Assembly: GCA_029339195.1 (NCBI GenBank)
Contig: JAPTJF010000112.1
Coordinates: 62,001-126,000 of the forward strand
DNA: 64,000 nt
Reading direction: 5' to 3'
Source of the DNA: Micractinium sp. NFX-FRZ
Lineage: Eukaryota; Chlorophyta; Trebouxiophyceae; Chlorellales; Chlorellaceae
Shown: positions 12,401 through 24,662 of the stretch, piece by piece
Position numbering within the stretch: the stretch's first letter is position 1
Layout: each line of letters opens with the position of its first letter
Position numbers and translations under genes: made by a program
The notes under the pieces: model-generated
What the model saw: the letters and a program-made list of their open reading frames with translations, nothing else
The model's database searches: none
Told to the model about the DNA's origin: nothing

Positions 12401-13984
12401 ACGCTGCATGAGAGCAGCACAGCCCGCCCCTGGCCACCAGCCCCGCCGTGCCTCAGCCCACCCATCCCCGCAGGCTGCCCACCAACGCGGCCCTGGGCCC
12501 CATGCTCTATATCATGCTAATTTAATCGTCCATTTCATCATTACCTTGAAGTGATTGCCTGTTGAAACACACTCCGTGCCGCAGGCTGCCCAGCGACGCG
12601 GCCCTGGACCCCATGCGCCGCCTGTCGCGCATGATGGAGCGCACCATGCGGGCAGAGTTCACGTTCCCGCCTGAGAAGCCAGTCAGGTGGGCGCCCTCTG
12701 ATGGCACAGGCACGGCACAGGCACAGTGGTTGAGGGGCGGATGAAGGGTTTGTGCACGGTCAGGACGCCTGCGCGGTGCCTGGCATGGTATGCGCTGGTG
12801 CGCATCATGTTCCGTACCAGTCTACCCTGGGTGCGCTGATGCTCCGCCCCTCCTCACCTGCCGCCTATGTGGGCCGCACCTGTGCTGCGCTCCTGGGTGC
12901 TGCAGTGAGGGGCTGAAGGACTTGATCCGGCGGATCCTGGTGCAAGACCCCAACAAGCGGCCCTCGCTGCTGGTGAGCCAGCACAGCACAGCACAGCTCG
13001 CCCCAGCCCTCCCGGCCTGGCCGATGACCAATAGGGCCTCCCCCTGCGCTGCCCGTCCCCCCCGCCCGCCTGCGCTGGTTGTGTGTGGTGCGCCGGCCCA
13101 CTGCCTATCTGCCGCAAACATTGCCGGCACAGCACACCCCTTGCCGCGTCCCCCTCCCCACCACCGTCCACCCTGCCGTGCCCCGCCTGCCCCGTGTGCC
13201 CGCCCGCCTCCCCTGCAGGACATCCAGGCCCACCCCTGGTTCATGCAGGGCCTGGAGCCGGGGGCACTCAATTTCAACGATGCCATCGTGCAGGTGTGGG
13301 GGAAGCCGGGCGGGCGGCGGGGAGCCCCGCGGGAACGCGTGCAGGACGGGCGGCGCGGCGGCTGCAGGGCGGGCGAGCCTGGTCGATTGTAGCCCGCAGG
13401 CTGGCCCCCCTTGTTGCCCCCCGCTGAACCGTGTACATGCACCCCATCCTCTTGCTTGCGCTCGGGTGCAGGAGAGCCTGGCCAACCAGCCGACGCCAGA
13501 GATGCTGGCGGAGGTGCACTCGATTGTGCAGGAGGCGCTGAACGAGGGGCCGCTGGGCACTGCCCAGCAGGAGGAGCAGGCGCAACAGCAGCAGCAGGCG
13601 GCAGGTGAGCACAGCGTGGCTCAGCGCGCTGAGGTGCCTGCGTGAGGCTGCACCCGTGCCGCCACCGCAGCAGCCGTTGCAGCAGGAGCAGCATCGCAAG
13701 TAGCGGTGCTCGACGCATTGGGAAGTGTGTGGCCACAAGCGTGTGCCGCCCCGTACGCCCCCGGCCGTGCAGGCCACGTGCCCACTTTGTCAGCATGGTT
13801 GCTCGCTGTGCTGCGCTGTCATGCCGTGCTTGCTTGACAACGCACTGTGCTGCGCTGTGCTGATGCCACACCATGCTGTGCGGCGCTGTGCTGTGCAGCT
13901 GACGACGGCGGCGCCAACGACATGATTGTCAGCGGGGATTTGTCCAGCTACCTCACCTCCGGCACGCTCCCCCCACGCAGCTAG
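9479..13984 (+). CDS. SnRK2-type serine/threonine kinase B (tandem paralogue)
   Basis: Twelve exons: 9479-9543, 9965-10028, 10301-10429, 10771-10977, 11417-11485, 11755-11880, 12138-12202, 12585-12686, 12906-12972, 13219-13293, 13472-13604 and 13899-13984. They total 1188 bases and encode 395 residues. Kinase motifs: [37 protein letters not shown] (Ser in place of the HRD His), ADFGFSK and [11 protein letters not shown]. The N terminus has a Gln run. The C terminus after the HPWFMQGL segment carries a helical ESLANQPTPEMLAEVH region and a Gln run and ends without the acidic SnRK2 box, so regulation probably differs from kinase A. Shared exon lengths with A (69 and 126) show descent by tandem duplication. 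Three introns contain decayed copies of adjoining exon edges. Confidence 0.9.
10647..10703 (+). repeat. Degenerate copy of kinase B exon 4 5' part
   Basis: This intronic stretch aligns with 10785-10841 of the real exon (the LRHPHIIALHEVFLTKS coding region) at roughly 88% identity with two 1-base indels, so the frame is broken. It lies about 140 bases upstream of the genuine copy. Confidence 0.75.
11061..11125 (+). repeat. Degenerate copy of kinase B exon 4 3' end and donor
   Basis: It matches the RWFFQQLM coding segment, then lacks about 20 bases, then continues through AATG/GTGGGC and into the intron (AATGGGTGTG), mirroring 10926-11005. The copy spans the exon, the splice donor and the intron start, so it duplicated as genomic DNA rather than through a spliced message. 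Confidence 0.7.
12469..12503 (+). repeat. Degenerate copy of kinase B exon 8 acceptor
   Basis: GCAGGCTGCCCA and the following bases match the real acceptor and exon start at 12579-12614 in about 31 of 34 positions. The copy keeps an intact CAG acceptor about 110 bases upstream of the true one. Confidence 0.75.
12979..12998 (+). repeat. Short CACAG pentamer tract
   Basis: About four CACAG units immediately after the exon ending at 12972. This is the only such tract seen in the opposite sense to the GCTGT tracts of other introns. Confidence 0.5.
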
Positions 13985-15374
13985 CGGCACCGGTGCATGA
14001 CATGCACAGCTCTGCTGTGCATGCTGTGCATGCTGCGCACGGCTGGCTTGGCCTGGTGCACCCAGGGCCGGGCCCGTTTGACCGTGACCCCATCTTTTGC
14101 CCATGCTCCCACCAGGCTCCCCCCGCACGGGCAGCTTGTTTTCCTGCTAGTTCAGCTGCTGCTCTTTTCTGTACTGTACCATGATGCTTTGTTCCCCCCT
14201 CCTTTCCCCCCTCCCCCCCCCCTGCTCTTCACTCTCCCGCCCGCCAGCCTCGCCCCTCTTTTGAGAGCAAGCCCCGTGCTCCCCCGCTGCCCTGAGCATA
14301 CGGCAGCGGTGCTGGTGCTGGCTGGCGGCACATCCTCACATCCATGCTGTCCTGCCAACGACTCCATGCATCCTCGCATCGCATCCCCTCCCCTCCTTTG
14401 CCGCGTCTTGTTGCCCTCCTTTTCCACACACACACTCTCTTTTCCCGTGACGTGGAGCCATGCAGGATCGACTGTCTCACACACACGCATCCCCAAGGCT
14501 CATGCCAGCGCATGTCGTGCATCCTCAGCATAGCACCCAGTGCTTCGCTGCTCCTCTTTACACCCTCCCCCTTGGTGACACCGCCCTGTTTGGATGTGTG
14601 TATATCTGTTTCCTCTGTGTATCTCTCCTCCCCGGCTTGCCCCGCTGCGCGCCGGCTTGACGAGCACACCTGACTCCCGCTCCGTGGCACTCTTCCCATG
14701 TTATTTAACCACCAAATGAGAGCCCGAATTCCCACGTCCTTGTGCCGGTGTCGGGCCTGGCGTGACGGCCGGCCTGGCCTCACATGCACCTGCATCCTGC
14801 ACGCTGGCTGGCTGGCTTCTCAGCTGAGACGCTCCTGCTGAGCAACCTCGTGCCAGCCGTGGAATGAGCTGGCGCCACTACGGCAGGTGTCCCTCACAAT
14901 AGGCAGAGCAGGCTCTTCACACCGCTCCAACGCGTGCTGCTTCGTGGTTGCTGGGGTACCCACCTGAAGCAGGGGGTCAGACGGACTGCAACCTGGTCCA
15001 CCTGCTTGCCAGTTCTGGCACCGGTGTGGTGAGAGTGTGCACAAAAGGGAGCCGGTAAAGAGCACCAAGCCCTGCATTTGTTGCTGATAGATTCCGAGTT
15101 GCCCGTGCCTGAACCCCATCTAGAGTGCACCGTTAAATTAGCCTCTGGCGATGGAGGGGGTGCCGCGCGCCGCAACCCAGCGGCGCCCGCTGCCAACCTG
15201 TCATTAGAAACCCATGTCATTTCGATTCTCCTACCGCCACACAGGCCTGCCAAATACTTGAACAGCCTGTGCATCCTCCCAGCAAGAAGACACTGCAGCG
15301 CCCTCGCCCGAGCGCCCTCGCCCGAGCGCCCTTCCTTGGCCAGGCCAGGTCATCGCGTGCTAGCGGCAGCAGCC
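13985..15374. other. Intergenic spacer, 1.4 kb
   Basis: The 3' flank of kinase B (C/T-rich, about 14150-14460) and upstream region of the bL9 gene. No open frame here shows a recognisable motif or plausible splice series. I saw no tRNA or other RNA gene. Confidence 0.5.
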
Positions 15375-16644
15375 ATGTCACAGTCGCAGCGGGCCGCCGC
15401 CCAACTATGCAGAGCCGCCAGCACACTGCTGCAGTCGCGGGGCATGGCCAAAGCCGTGACAACGAAGCTCAACGTTGAGCTCCTAAAGGTGCGCATGCAC
15501 AGCGCATCTAGCGGCGACTTGCCACGCCGCCTGCCGCCGCCGCTGCCGCCTACCGCTGCTGCCTGCTCTTTTCGGTGCCACCCTCTGCAGACGGTGGAGG
15601 GCGTGGGAACTGCGGGCAAGGTGGTGCGAGTGAACCACGGCTATGCACGCAACTTTCTTGTTCCAAACAAGCTGGGGACGGTGATCCCGAGGCCGCGGCG
15701 AGGGCCCGCCGTCACCGGCAGCGACGCGGCGACGGCAGTGGTGGCGGCGGCGCAGCAGGAGGCGGCGGCGGCGGCCAGCCCGGCGCAGCAGACGCTGGAG
15801 AAGCAGCAGCGGCAGTTTGACAAGCTGATGAAGACTTTGACGGGCAGCCCGCTGGTGAGCCAGGGGAGGAGCTCTCAGGGGGGAATCTCTCAGGGGCTGG
15901 GCTGGTTAGGGTTGTTTGCTTGTGCTGGCAGCAGCCCTCGGGGGCCTGGGTGCTGCCTGTGCATGCGGGTGCTGCCACTGGGTCAGGCGGGTCCAGCATC
16001 CCGGGCACCAGCCATATCTGCAGCTGCACGACCTCACTGGGTGCTCAGCGGCGTGCCAGGTGATGCCTGACAGCTGCACTTGGTCAGAGCACGCATGCTT
16101 GTAGAGCATGTCAGCTCTGGTCGTGCTCACTGCCACCCTCCCTACTGTTCTGCCTTCCACGGCGCACGCAGGCGCTGAAGCGGCGGACGGTGGATGGGCA
16201 GACGCTAGAGCAGGGTGTGGCGGCGCAGGACGTGGCAGGTGCGCTGCGCCCGCTTCAAGCTCTCTGGCACTGGAAAGCTGGTGCTTTACGGCGTTTCGGG
16301 GCTGCCAGTTGACAACACAGCAAGGATGTGCAGTATGCTGGATGGGGCCCGGCCCGCTGGCTGTCCCCACTGCCCCTTGCCCCTCCTTGTCTGAAGAGCC
16401 AAGCAGCTGCGAGCACGGCTGGTGCCAGCAATGCCTGGCTGCCCCTGCTGACGTTTGATTCCATGACCCCTCCCTTGTGACCGCAGATGCGGTGGCCAAG
16501 CAGCTGCGGATACGGGTGGTGCCCGAAATGCTAGACTTGGGGGGCGAGACGCTGAGGGTGGTGGGGGAGTACCGCCTGCCCCTCAAAATGACCCTGCCCA
16601 GCGGCGAGCGCGCGCACATGGATGTCACCATTGCCTCCACCTGA
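15375..16644 (+). CDS. Ribosomal protein bL9, organellar (probably mitochondrial)
   Basis: bL9 is a large-subunit ribosomal protein that binds 23S-type rRNA near the L1 stalk. Four exons: 15375-15488, 15591-15854, 16172-16238 and 16487-16644 total 603 bases, 200 residues. The first about 25 residues (MSQSQRAAAQLCRAASTLLQ) are basic, Ala/Ser-rich and acid-free, suggesting an organelle presequence. The bL9 N-domain signature follows: EGVGTAGKVVRVNHGYARNF then LVPNKLG. An Ala/Gln-rich helical linker leads to a C-terminal domain with VPEMLDLGGETLRVVGEY. The start was chosen because the presequence follows it directly. Mitochondrial rather than plastid targeting is an inference from composition. 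Confidence 0.82.
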
Positions 16645-17077
16645 TTGATTGAGTGATTGACTGGTCGCAGCGAGAGGCGCTGGGGGGGCCGCAAGGCGGC
16701 TGCGTGGCGCGGCCAGGCCTCACCAGCAGCCACGATGGTGTGCTGTACTGCGCAGGCGGGGGGCGCATGCTCTTGCTGCCACCCAGCCAGCCTGGACCAG
16801 GCCCCTGTAAAGCACCACCAATGCAGTATAGTGGGTGAAGACAGCGGTGCGCAAGGGAGCAGTGCGCGGCCAGGGTCCGGCGCAGCGGGGCACAGCGGCG
16901 GCGGCCGCCCACAATGCAGGGCATGGGGAGATGCAGGGCAACCTTTGACCAGCGCTTGATCGCGGAAGGCGTCTCGAGACCTCGGCGGCGTGTTTGTGTG
17001 CCGCGGTTTGTCGCTGGGCCTGCCCGCCGAGCCATTCAAGTCAGGTGCTGGGTTTCGAGGCAGCCGAGTTCGCCAAC
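16645..17077. other. Intergenic, 430 bases
   Basis: 3' flank of bL9 and promoter of the JAMM gene. Nothing recognisable apart from the GATTGATTGAGTGATTGACT run directly after the bL9 stop codon. Confidence 0.45.
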
Positions 17078-20000
17078 ATGGCGGCAGATCAAGATGCAAC
17101 CGATGCGGAAATCGCTCGGCTGTTGGTGAGCTTGAACAGGAGCAGGGGCCTGATCACCGCCACGCCACATCATGTTGCCTCTGGCGGGCCTGCACACGTC
17201 ACTGGCGGGACCAACTGCTGGTGATGGGGCCCGCAGAGGGCGCGGAACGGTGGCGACAGTTTGCCGGCCTGGCGGGGCGGGGTGCCGCCTGACCGCCCGC
17301 CGCTGCTGCAGCACTGGTGACGCTGCTGTTCGTGTGAGCCCTGCCTGTCCTGCTTTAAATTTGTCATACAGGCCGCTGACAACCCGGAGCAGTTCTACGA
17401 ATATGACTTTGGGGAGCAGCAGCAGCAGGAGGACGATGACTCAGATGCTGACCCCGACTATGGCGGCGACGGCGGCAAGAGGACCAAGAAGGGTGGGTTG
17501 GCGGGTGCGTTGGGTTCCTGGGAGGATGCTGTTGCAGGAGCTGCTGGGAGGTGGTGTGAGAAGCACCCAGTCACAGAGTGGGCGGCCGGCTTGGTCGTAA
17601 CGCTGTCGAAACCAGGTTGCAATGCAGATGGGTCCTTGCATGCCGTCGCTGCCGCTGCTCCCGCCTGCTGGGTCCGCTGCACTCGCTGCTGGGAATGCTG
17701 CAGTTGCCAGCGGTGCTCCTGCTGCCTGCCTGACACGAGCCCTGCTGGCATCATGCCTTGTGCACTACAGGCAAGAAGAAGCGGAGGCCTGGGGAGGGCG
17801 AGGGCGATGCAGCTGCTGCTGGCGTGCCTGTGATGCCTGCCGTCGCTGGCTTTGACTCCGCTGCTGCGGCAGCATACGGGGTTGCGCCCGCCGCCGCCGC
17901 GCCGCAAGCAGCCGATCCCGCAGCAGCAGCAGCAGCAGCAATGCCGGGCATGGCAGTAAATGGCAGCGGCCTGCAGGCGGCTGGCCTGCCCGGCGGGTCG
18001 CTGCCTGGCCTGGCCATCACGGCTGACCAGCAGATGCTGCAGCACCAAATCATGATGCAGCAGCAGGCGCTGGCGGCAGCGCTGGCGGGCAGCGGCGGCC
18101 CCGGCATGACGGGGCTGCAGATAGCGCTGCCGCCAGGTGTCAGCTTGGAGCAGGCCTCCCTGATGGGGCTCCCCATCATGGCGCTACCGGTGCAGCTGCC
18201 ACCTGGCGCGCCCGGCGGCGCCCCGGGGATGCACGGCATGCTGCCCAAGATGGCCCCCGGTGCGGGCATGAGCATGCACGGGCTGCCTGCGCTGGCGCCG
18301 GGGCTCCCGGGCATGGCAGCACCGGCGCGGCCGGCCTCGGCGGCGGCGGCACGGTCCTTGGCAGCAGCAGTAGATGACGAGTTCACCGCCACTGGGCGGC
18401 GCAAGCGCAAGGACACAGGTGCGCCAGTATCCTTGTAAGGGGCTAGTTGGGGGGCAGTGTGTGTGCCAGCACCTTCACTGGGGGAGAGGGGAGGCGCCGC
18501 CTGCTGGGAGGGCGGCAGCAGCGTGCCCGCATCAGGCAGCGTGGCTTCTAGCGGGCGCCAGGACTAGGGTTCCGGCAGGTGCCAGGGATTTGGGTCGCAG
18601 CAGGCGCCCGGACTAGGGTTCTGGCAGGTTGCGCCACTCCAGGGCTGCCACTCCCACCCGCATTCGCAGCAGGCCACGCCTCTGCCTGGCCTGCCGCCCC
18701 CTTGCCGGGGTGTGCCTCACTGCTGGCCCTCACTTCTAGGCCGTGCATGTGCTTTTGCCCCTCGTTGCTTGACCGCGCCTTTGTCTTGTGGGCCCCAATC
18801 TCTGCAGGCAAGCAGCGGCAGCAGTCACGCAGCTGGACCGACGACGAGGAGCGGCTGTTCCTGGAGGCATTGCAGCTGTATGGCAGGTGAGCAATCGGTT
18901 CGTAAAAGAGAGGTACTGCGGCTGTCAGTTGGTATCGGAAGGTGTGAGGCAGCTGCACAGAACACGGTGGGGAGCGGCAGCTGTATGGCAGGTGAGCTGT
19001 CTGCACAGAGATGTACTGCGCGTATAGGCAGCTGCAAGGCCGCTGTACGGTGGGGTGAGTAGCGGCTCTTTTTGGGGGCATTGCAGCTGCACGGCAGGGG
19101 AGCAGCAGGCAGGGGAGCAGGGGGAAGCCATGCTAGGCAAGCCTCCCAGGCATCGGCAGGTCCGGGGGGGAAGCATTGATGAAGGCAAGCAGTGCAGTGA
19201 GGCACGCAAAGGTGGCTGGTGCAGAAGGCAGGGTGGCGGGAGTGCTTGCTAGAGCTCTGTGAGAGTGGTTTGTTTGAGAGCCTGCCGTGCCCCCACTGCC
19301 GCGCTGTGGTGTTGTTGTGCAGGGACTGGAAGCGATGTGCGGAGCATGTGGGGTCGCGTGACCACCGGGCGTTCACGAGCCATGCACAGGCACGTCCGCC
19401 CCACTGTCCTCTGGGCTGCCAATTGGGCCGCGCTGCCTTGCGCGGCCACATTGCCCCTGCTTTGCAGCTGCCCACCTGGTGTGCCTGCCTGCCCACCATG
19501 CCTGCCTGCCTCCCCGCCGTGCTGTGCCGTGCTGCCCCCCTGCCTGCCACCCTCTGGCAGACGCACTTCAGGAGTCGCTGCGCTGCCCGCCACGCTGTGC
19601 TGCCCACCATGCTGTGCCTTGCCGTGCTGCCCTCCCGCCCTGCCTGCCTGCCTGCCCTGCAGAAGCACTTCATCAAGCTGCTGCTGCGGGGGGAGGAGGT
19701 GCCTCCCAAGGTTGCGGAGACGGGGCGCGGCTACACACTCTCGGGTGGGCATGCGGGCGCCGTGGGGTGGGGTTTCTGCGCCCTTGGCATGTGTGCGGCT
19801 CGTTGGTACGGCAAGTCTGCTGTGCCCGCCCGCCTGTGCGGCACAAGGGTGGCAAAGTGCCACGGCATGGCACGGCTGTTGCGCCAGGGAGCTGCTCAAG
19901 CGCCAGGGCATGCCGCTATGCCGCCAAGCAGAGCACCACTGCTTCACCTGCCAGTTGTGCCCTCCTCCGGCACACGTCTGCTCTCTTGCCTGTCCTTTGC

Positions 20001-20925
20001 CTGCCTGCCCCGTGCTCCTGACCCTTCAAGAGCCTGACTTGTCCCGCCCATGCAGGCAAGGCCCTGGATCCCAACTCTGCAGCCGCTCGCGCCTACGGCC
20101 TCAAGCCAGACCTCTTCTTGCGTGAGCAGCACAGGGTCTGGCTGGGTAATGTTGTGACAACCATGGCAAAGCGCACTTGTCGGGGCTTGTGGTGGGGGAT
20201 GTGGCATGCAGGGGTGCGCCGGGTGATCAGACGCCCGGCATGCCAGCTTGCCTGCGGGCAGAGCAGGCGGCGGGCAGAGCGGGAAGCGTGTGGCAACACA
20301 CTGTGGTGGCTGCGACGCTGCCCAAGCAAGTCTGTTTGCTTGCACGCGGGCCTGCCGCCCCTTTATGACTTCTCGCTCGCTTCAGAGGCTGCGCCGGTCA
20401 CACCGGCAGGGTGCTGCGCCGCAGGCTGTGAGCCCATGGCGCACTGCCACAGGCATCGCCTCCACTCGTGCTGCTTCTGCCGCCGCCCCATGTGCTGCTG
20501 CTGCAGGCATCGCGCACACTGGCAAGCTGATAGTTGGGGTGCATGTGTCGACGCTCGACATGAGCGACGGGCCGCCGCCGCAGATACAGGTGCGTCCCAA
20601 CCCGCTGTTGGGCTGGGCTCGGGTGGGCCGCTGCTGCAGATCAAGGAATGGGGTCAGGGTGGTCTGCCGAGGGATGGGGCACCCGAAGCCAGTGCTGCCC
20701 AGCTGGCATGCAGTTGCAGGTGACCGTGGGCAGCCAGGCAGGTTGGCAGATGGCCAGGGGTGTGAAGTGAAGCATGCGCCGGAAGTGCGTGTGCACTGTG
20801 CTTGGGTCCTTGCAAAGTGCGTGCACCTGAGCGCCACTTCCTTCGCGTGTATTCTACAACAATATCAAGCCGCGCATACCCGCTCCCCTGCAGCGCCAGC
20901 GCGGCGGCAAGAGCCCCGCGGGCGG

Positions 20926-20956
<31 letters not shown>

Positions 20957-23900
20957 GGCGGCGGCGCCAAGCGGCAGCGGCGCACCAAAGGCGCAGGCAG
21001 CAGCTACAACTCGGATGCAGAGACAGAGGAGGAGGATGAGGATGCGTTTCTGGCGTCAGTGATGCATGGCGAGGTGCGTGCTGTGTGCGCTATGCATGCT
21101 ACGGTGCCGATGTGCCGTGCATCCAACCAGCTGGTGCATCGTGCCGTGCCGTGCTGCGCTGCGCTGTGCTGCTGCTCAGAGGGGTTCACCTTCATGACGA
21201 AGCCCCCGGCGCCTGGTGCTCCCGCCCCTCAGCCGAGATGCCTGCCGTGTGCTGAATGCGGGACACATGTGTCTGCCTGGGCTCACTCTCTCTCTCTCTC
21301 TCTCTCTCTCTGAGCCCCCTGCAGCCGGAGCCAGCAGAACCCACAGAGTACGTGCGCAACCGGCCGCGGCGGCAGGCAAGTGTGGGGCCTTTTTGGGGCC
21401 GCGTGCCGCAGGCAATTGAGCGCGCGCAGCTGGGGAGACACATGGCGCCAGCAAGGGGAACTCGCACACCGTGCCGAACCGACGCATGTGTTGACCCGCT
21501 TGCCAAGAGACCTCACACGCAAGTCGAGGCATCAACCCAATTGTTGACCTGTGTATGCCGGCCTGCCGAGTGCAGGTGGGGCGGCGCATGCAGCTGGGGG
21601 AGACGACCGAGTCGACGGACCTCACACACCTGGAGCAGTTTGTGGGGCCTCCGGGCACGGGGGCGCCGCTATCGCAGGTGAGCATGTGTACAGCTCATCA
21701 TCAACCTGGGTCAGCCAGCTGGGGAAGGGTGGGGGGTGGCGGCAGGGCAGCGCCCGGCTGCTCCCTGCGCAGCGGCCAAAGCGTGGGGCCGGTGCAGGGT
21801 TGGGTGTTTACAAGGGGCACGGGCGTGCTGCTGCCAGCCCCACCCCAGCTGTCTGTTACGCCGCCTTTGGATTACAGCGCCCCAAAACGTCGCCGCCCCG
21901 CCGCCCTGCTGCCCGCTGACACTCTGCCTCTACTGTGCCCCCTCCACTCCTGCCTGTCAGCCTTTCCAAGTCACGATTGACAGCCAGGCGCTCGTGGTCA
22001 TGGACTTCCACTCACACCTCAGGTGTGGAGGGTGGCCCAGGCTGGGCTGGGAGATATCGGCAGGGCAGGCAGGGGCTTGGACGGGCAGGCAGCGGGTTGG
22101 GAAGCTCCTCCTGGCCCGCCTGCTGCCGCAACACAAGCACATGCCTCGCACCTGCAAGCCGCTGGGGGATTCCTGTGAAGCGTCCTGCCTGCTGCCACAC
22201 CCATTTCTGAACGTTCCACCCTCTGCCCTGTGCCCCTGGCTCCCTCCCTGCCCCCGCCCTGCAGCCGCTGCGAGATCATTGGGCTGCTGGGGGGCTCGTT
22301 TGACGGCGAACGGCGGGTGCTGGAGATCCGGGAGGCGTACCCCTGCCGCCGCGCGGAGGGTCTTGCGTCAGGTGGGCTGGCAAGGCGGGAGCGGTGGGGT
22401 GCACAGCTGGCAGCGCCTAGGCACGCGCTGGACGAGGCGGGGGGAGGCGGGAGTGCGGTTGTCAGACCTTGGCTACGCCCCGTCTAGGCCTGCACAAAGC
22501 ACAATGCACAACTACAGGCACCTCGGTGCCCGGGTTGCTGAAGGCCAGGCGGAACCCGACCCTGCTGTGTGCCCCTGTATATGCTTGATTCAGTTCATCA
22601 AGGGGTTCGGGTCGTGTGTGCTTCTGCTGCTGCAGGCACCTCTGAGCTAGATGCCTAGAGCCAGGTGGAGATCAGCTGCTTCGCCGCATACACATCTGCA
22701 ACCTTGATTTGCTCTTGTCTTGGCATGCACCCTGCACCGCTAAATGCAGGCACCTCTGTGGAGCTGGATGCCGAGAGCCAGGTGGAGGTCAGCTGCCTGA
22801 TGGAGGAGCGGGGGCAGGTGCCCGTGGGCTGGTACCACTCCCACCCCGTCTTTGAGCCGCGCCCGTCCCAGAAGGGTGAGGCCGGGCGGGCGCACGTGGC
22901 CTGGCCTGAGTATGTGCGCAGGGCGAGCTCCTGGAGAGGGGGCGCGTGCAGCGTTTGACGGGCAGGCCAGGGGCACAGTTCCCCACCCGCTGTCCCATGC
23001 TCACACACTACTGGACTCACGCTATGCTCGCCCTTTGCCGCCTGCCTGTCTGCCTGCCTGCCTCCCGCCCCATATGCATGCACTGTATTTGAAACCAGTG
23101 CAAGTACGGGGTGTGGCGCCAAGCCACCCTCCCCTGCCTCGGCCCTCGTCACCCAACCCAACCCCGCCCCACTCACCCCGCCGCTCCCTCCCCTTTGTGT
23201 GCTCCCATCCAGACAACGAGAACCAGCGCAACTACCAGGCGCTGTGCCGGGACGCGGCCACGGGGATGGAGCCGTGGGTGGGGGCTATCGTGGGGCCCTA
23301 CGACCAGGGGCTGGAGTCGGCGGTGAGCCCTGCACTTGGCTGGGTGTGCTGCGGGGTTGGGCAAGGCAGAGGGCGGGCGGGAGGCGGGGCAGGGCAGGAC
23401 AAGGCAGGGCGGGGGCAGGACAAGGCAGGGTGGGACGGGAGGCGGGGCAGGGGGTGTGAGCGGTGCCATCGTGGGGGCGAGTGGGAACCCTCGGTGGTGG
23501 TGCTGAACGAAATGTGCTTCCCGCCCCTGCCCCCGCCCCCCTGCAGAGTTCCCAGGTGCAGATGTGGGTGGTGCGCATGCACAACGGGGTGCTCAAGCCG
23601 TACAACGTGCGGGCGGTGCCCACGGGGGCGGGGGCGCTGCCCACCGACCACACGGAGCGGGCGCTGGAGATGTGAGGGGGTGGCGTGGATTGAGCAGGAG
23701 TGGCGGAGGTGGAGGGAAGCTGTTGTGTTGGTAGCTTGCCTGAGTGGGTGCAATGCGGAGAGCAGGTGGTGTGGGCAGGGGACAATACAGGAAGTACAAA
23801 GCAGCACATGCAGTACCAGCTTCTTGGTTCCCTGCGGCACAGCGCTCGCCTTCACATATTGTGCTTTCCCCCAAATTAATCCTTCGACTGCAATACTGCA

Positions 23901-24622
23901 GGGCTCTGGACCAGCTGGAGGATGATGTGGGGCGGGTGGACCTGTCGGAGCTGTGGCGCCCCTACTCCCGCCTGCGCATGCAGCAGCCAGAGGGGCCGCC
24001 GCTCACCAAGATGCAGAAGCTGCGGGTGAGGGGAGGAATGTGGAAGCTGGGGTGGAGTGGGCAGTGGGGGTGGAGGGGGACTGGGCCCGCCAGGGTGGAC
24101 GCCAGAGCAGCTGCTCGGTGCATGGAGGGTGACCCGCCCCACCCCACCCCTGCCTACACAGCACACTCCCTAGCGCCCCTCCTGCTCGTGGCTCCCGCCC
24201 GCACACCCTGGCTTCTTGCTGCCTGCCCCCTCACCCCGCCCCACCCCACCCGCCCCGCCCCTCTACCTGCCGCTGTGCCTGCAGGACTCCCTGGCCTCCC
24301 ACCTGCCCGTGGCAGAGAAGCCTCTGGAGGTGGCCGGCTTCCTGGACAGAGTGCAGCGGCAGATCGAGGCGCGGTGGCGCGTGCAGCTACCCCCCGCGGC
24401 GCCCCTGCAAGTGCCCGCTCCGCCGGTGGTGGTCACCATGCCGCCCCCAGGCGCGCTGGCGATGCCGCTGCCGCTGGCGCCGCAGCAGCCGCTGCCGCAG
24501 CTGGCGCCGCAGCAGGGGATGGCGGCGGTGGGCATGCAGCAGGGCGGGATGCCGGCGGGGCTCATGCTTCCAAAGCAGGAGGACGTGCAGCAGCAGCAGC
24601 AGCAGGAGCAGCAGCAGCACCT

Positions 24623-24662
<40 letters not shown>

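Noticed and set aside
20442..20589. A further exon-edge copy (CAGGCATCGC at about 20452 versus 20504)
   Set aside because: Only about 10-13 matching bases; too short to separate from chance, so not counted among the duplicate cases.
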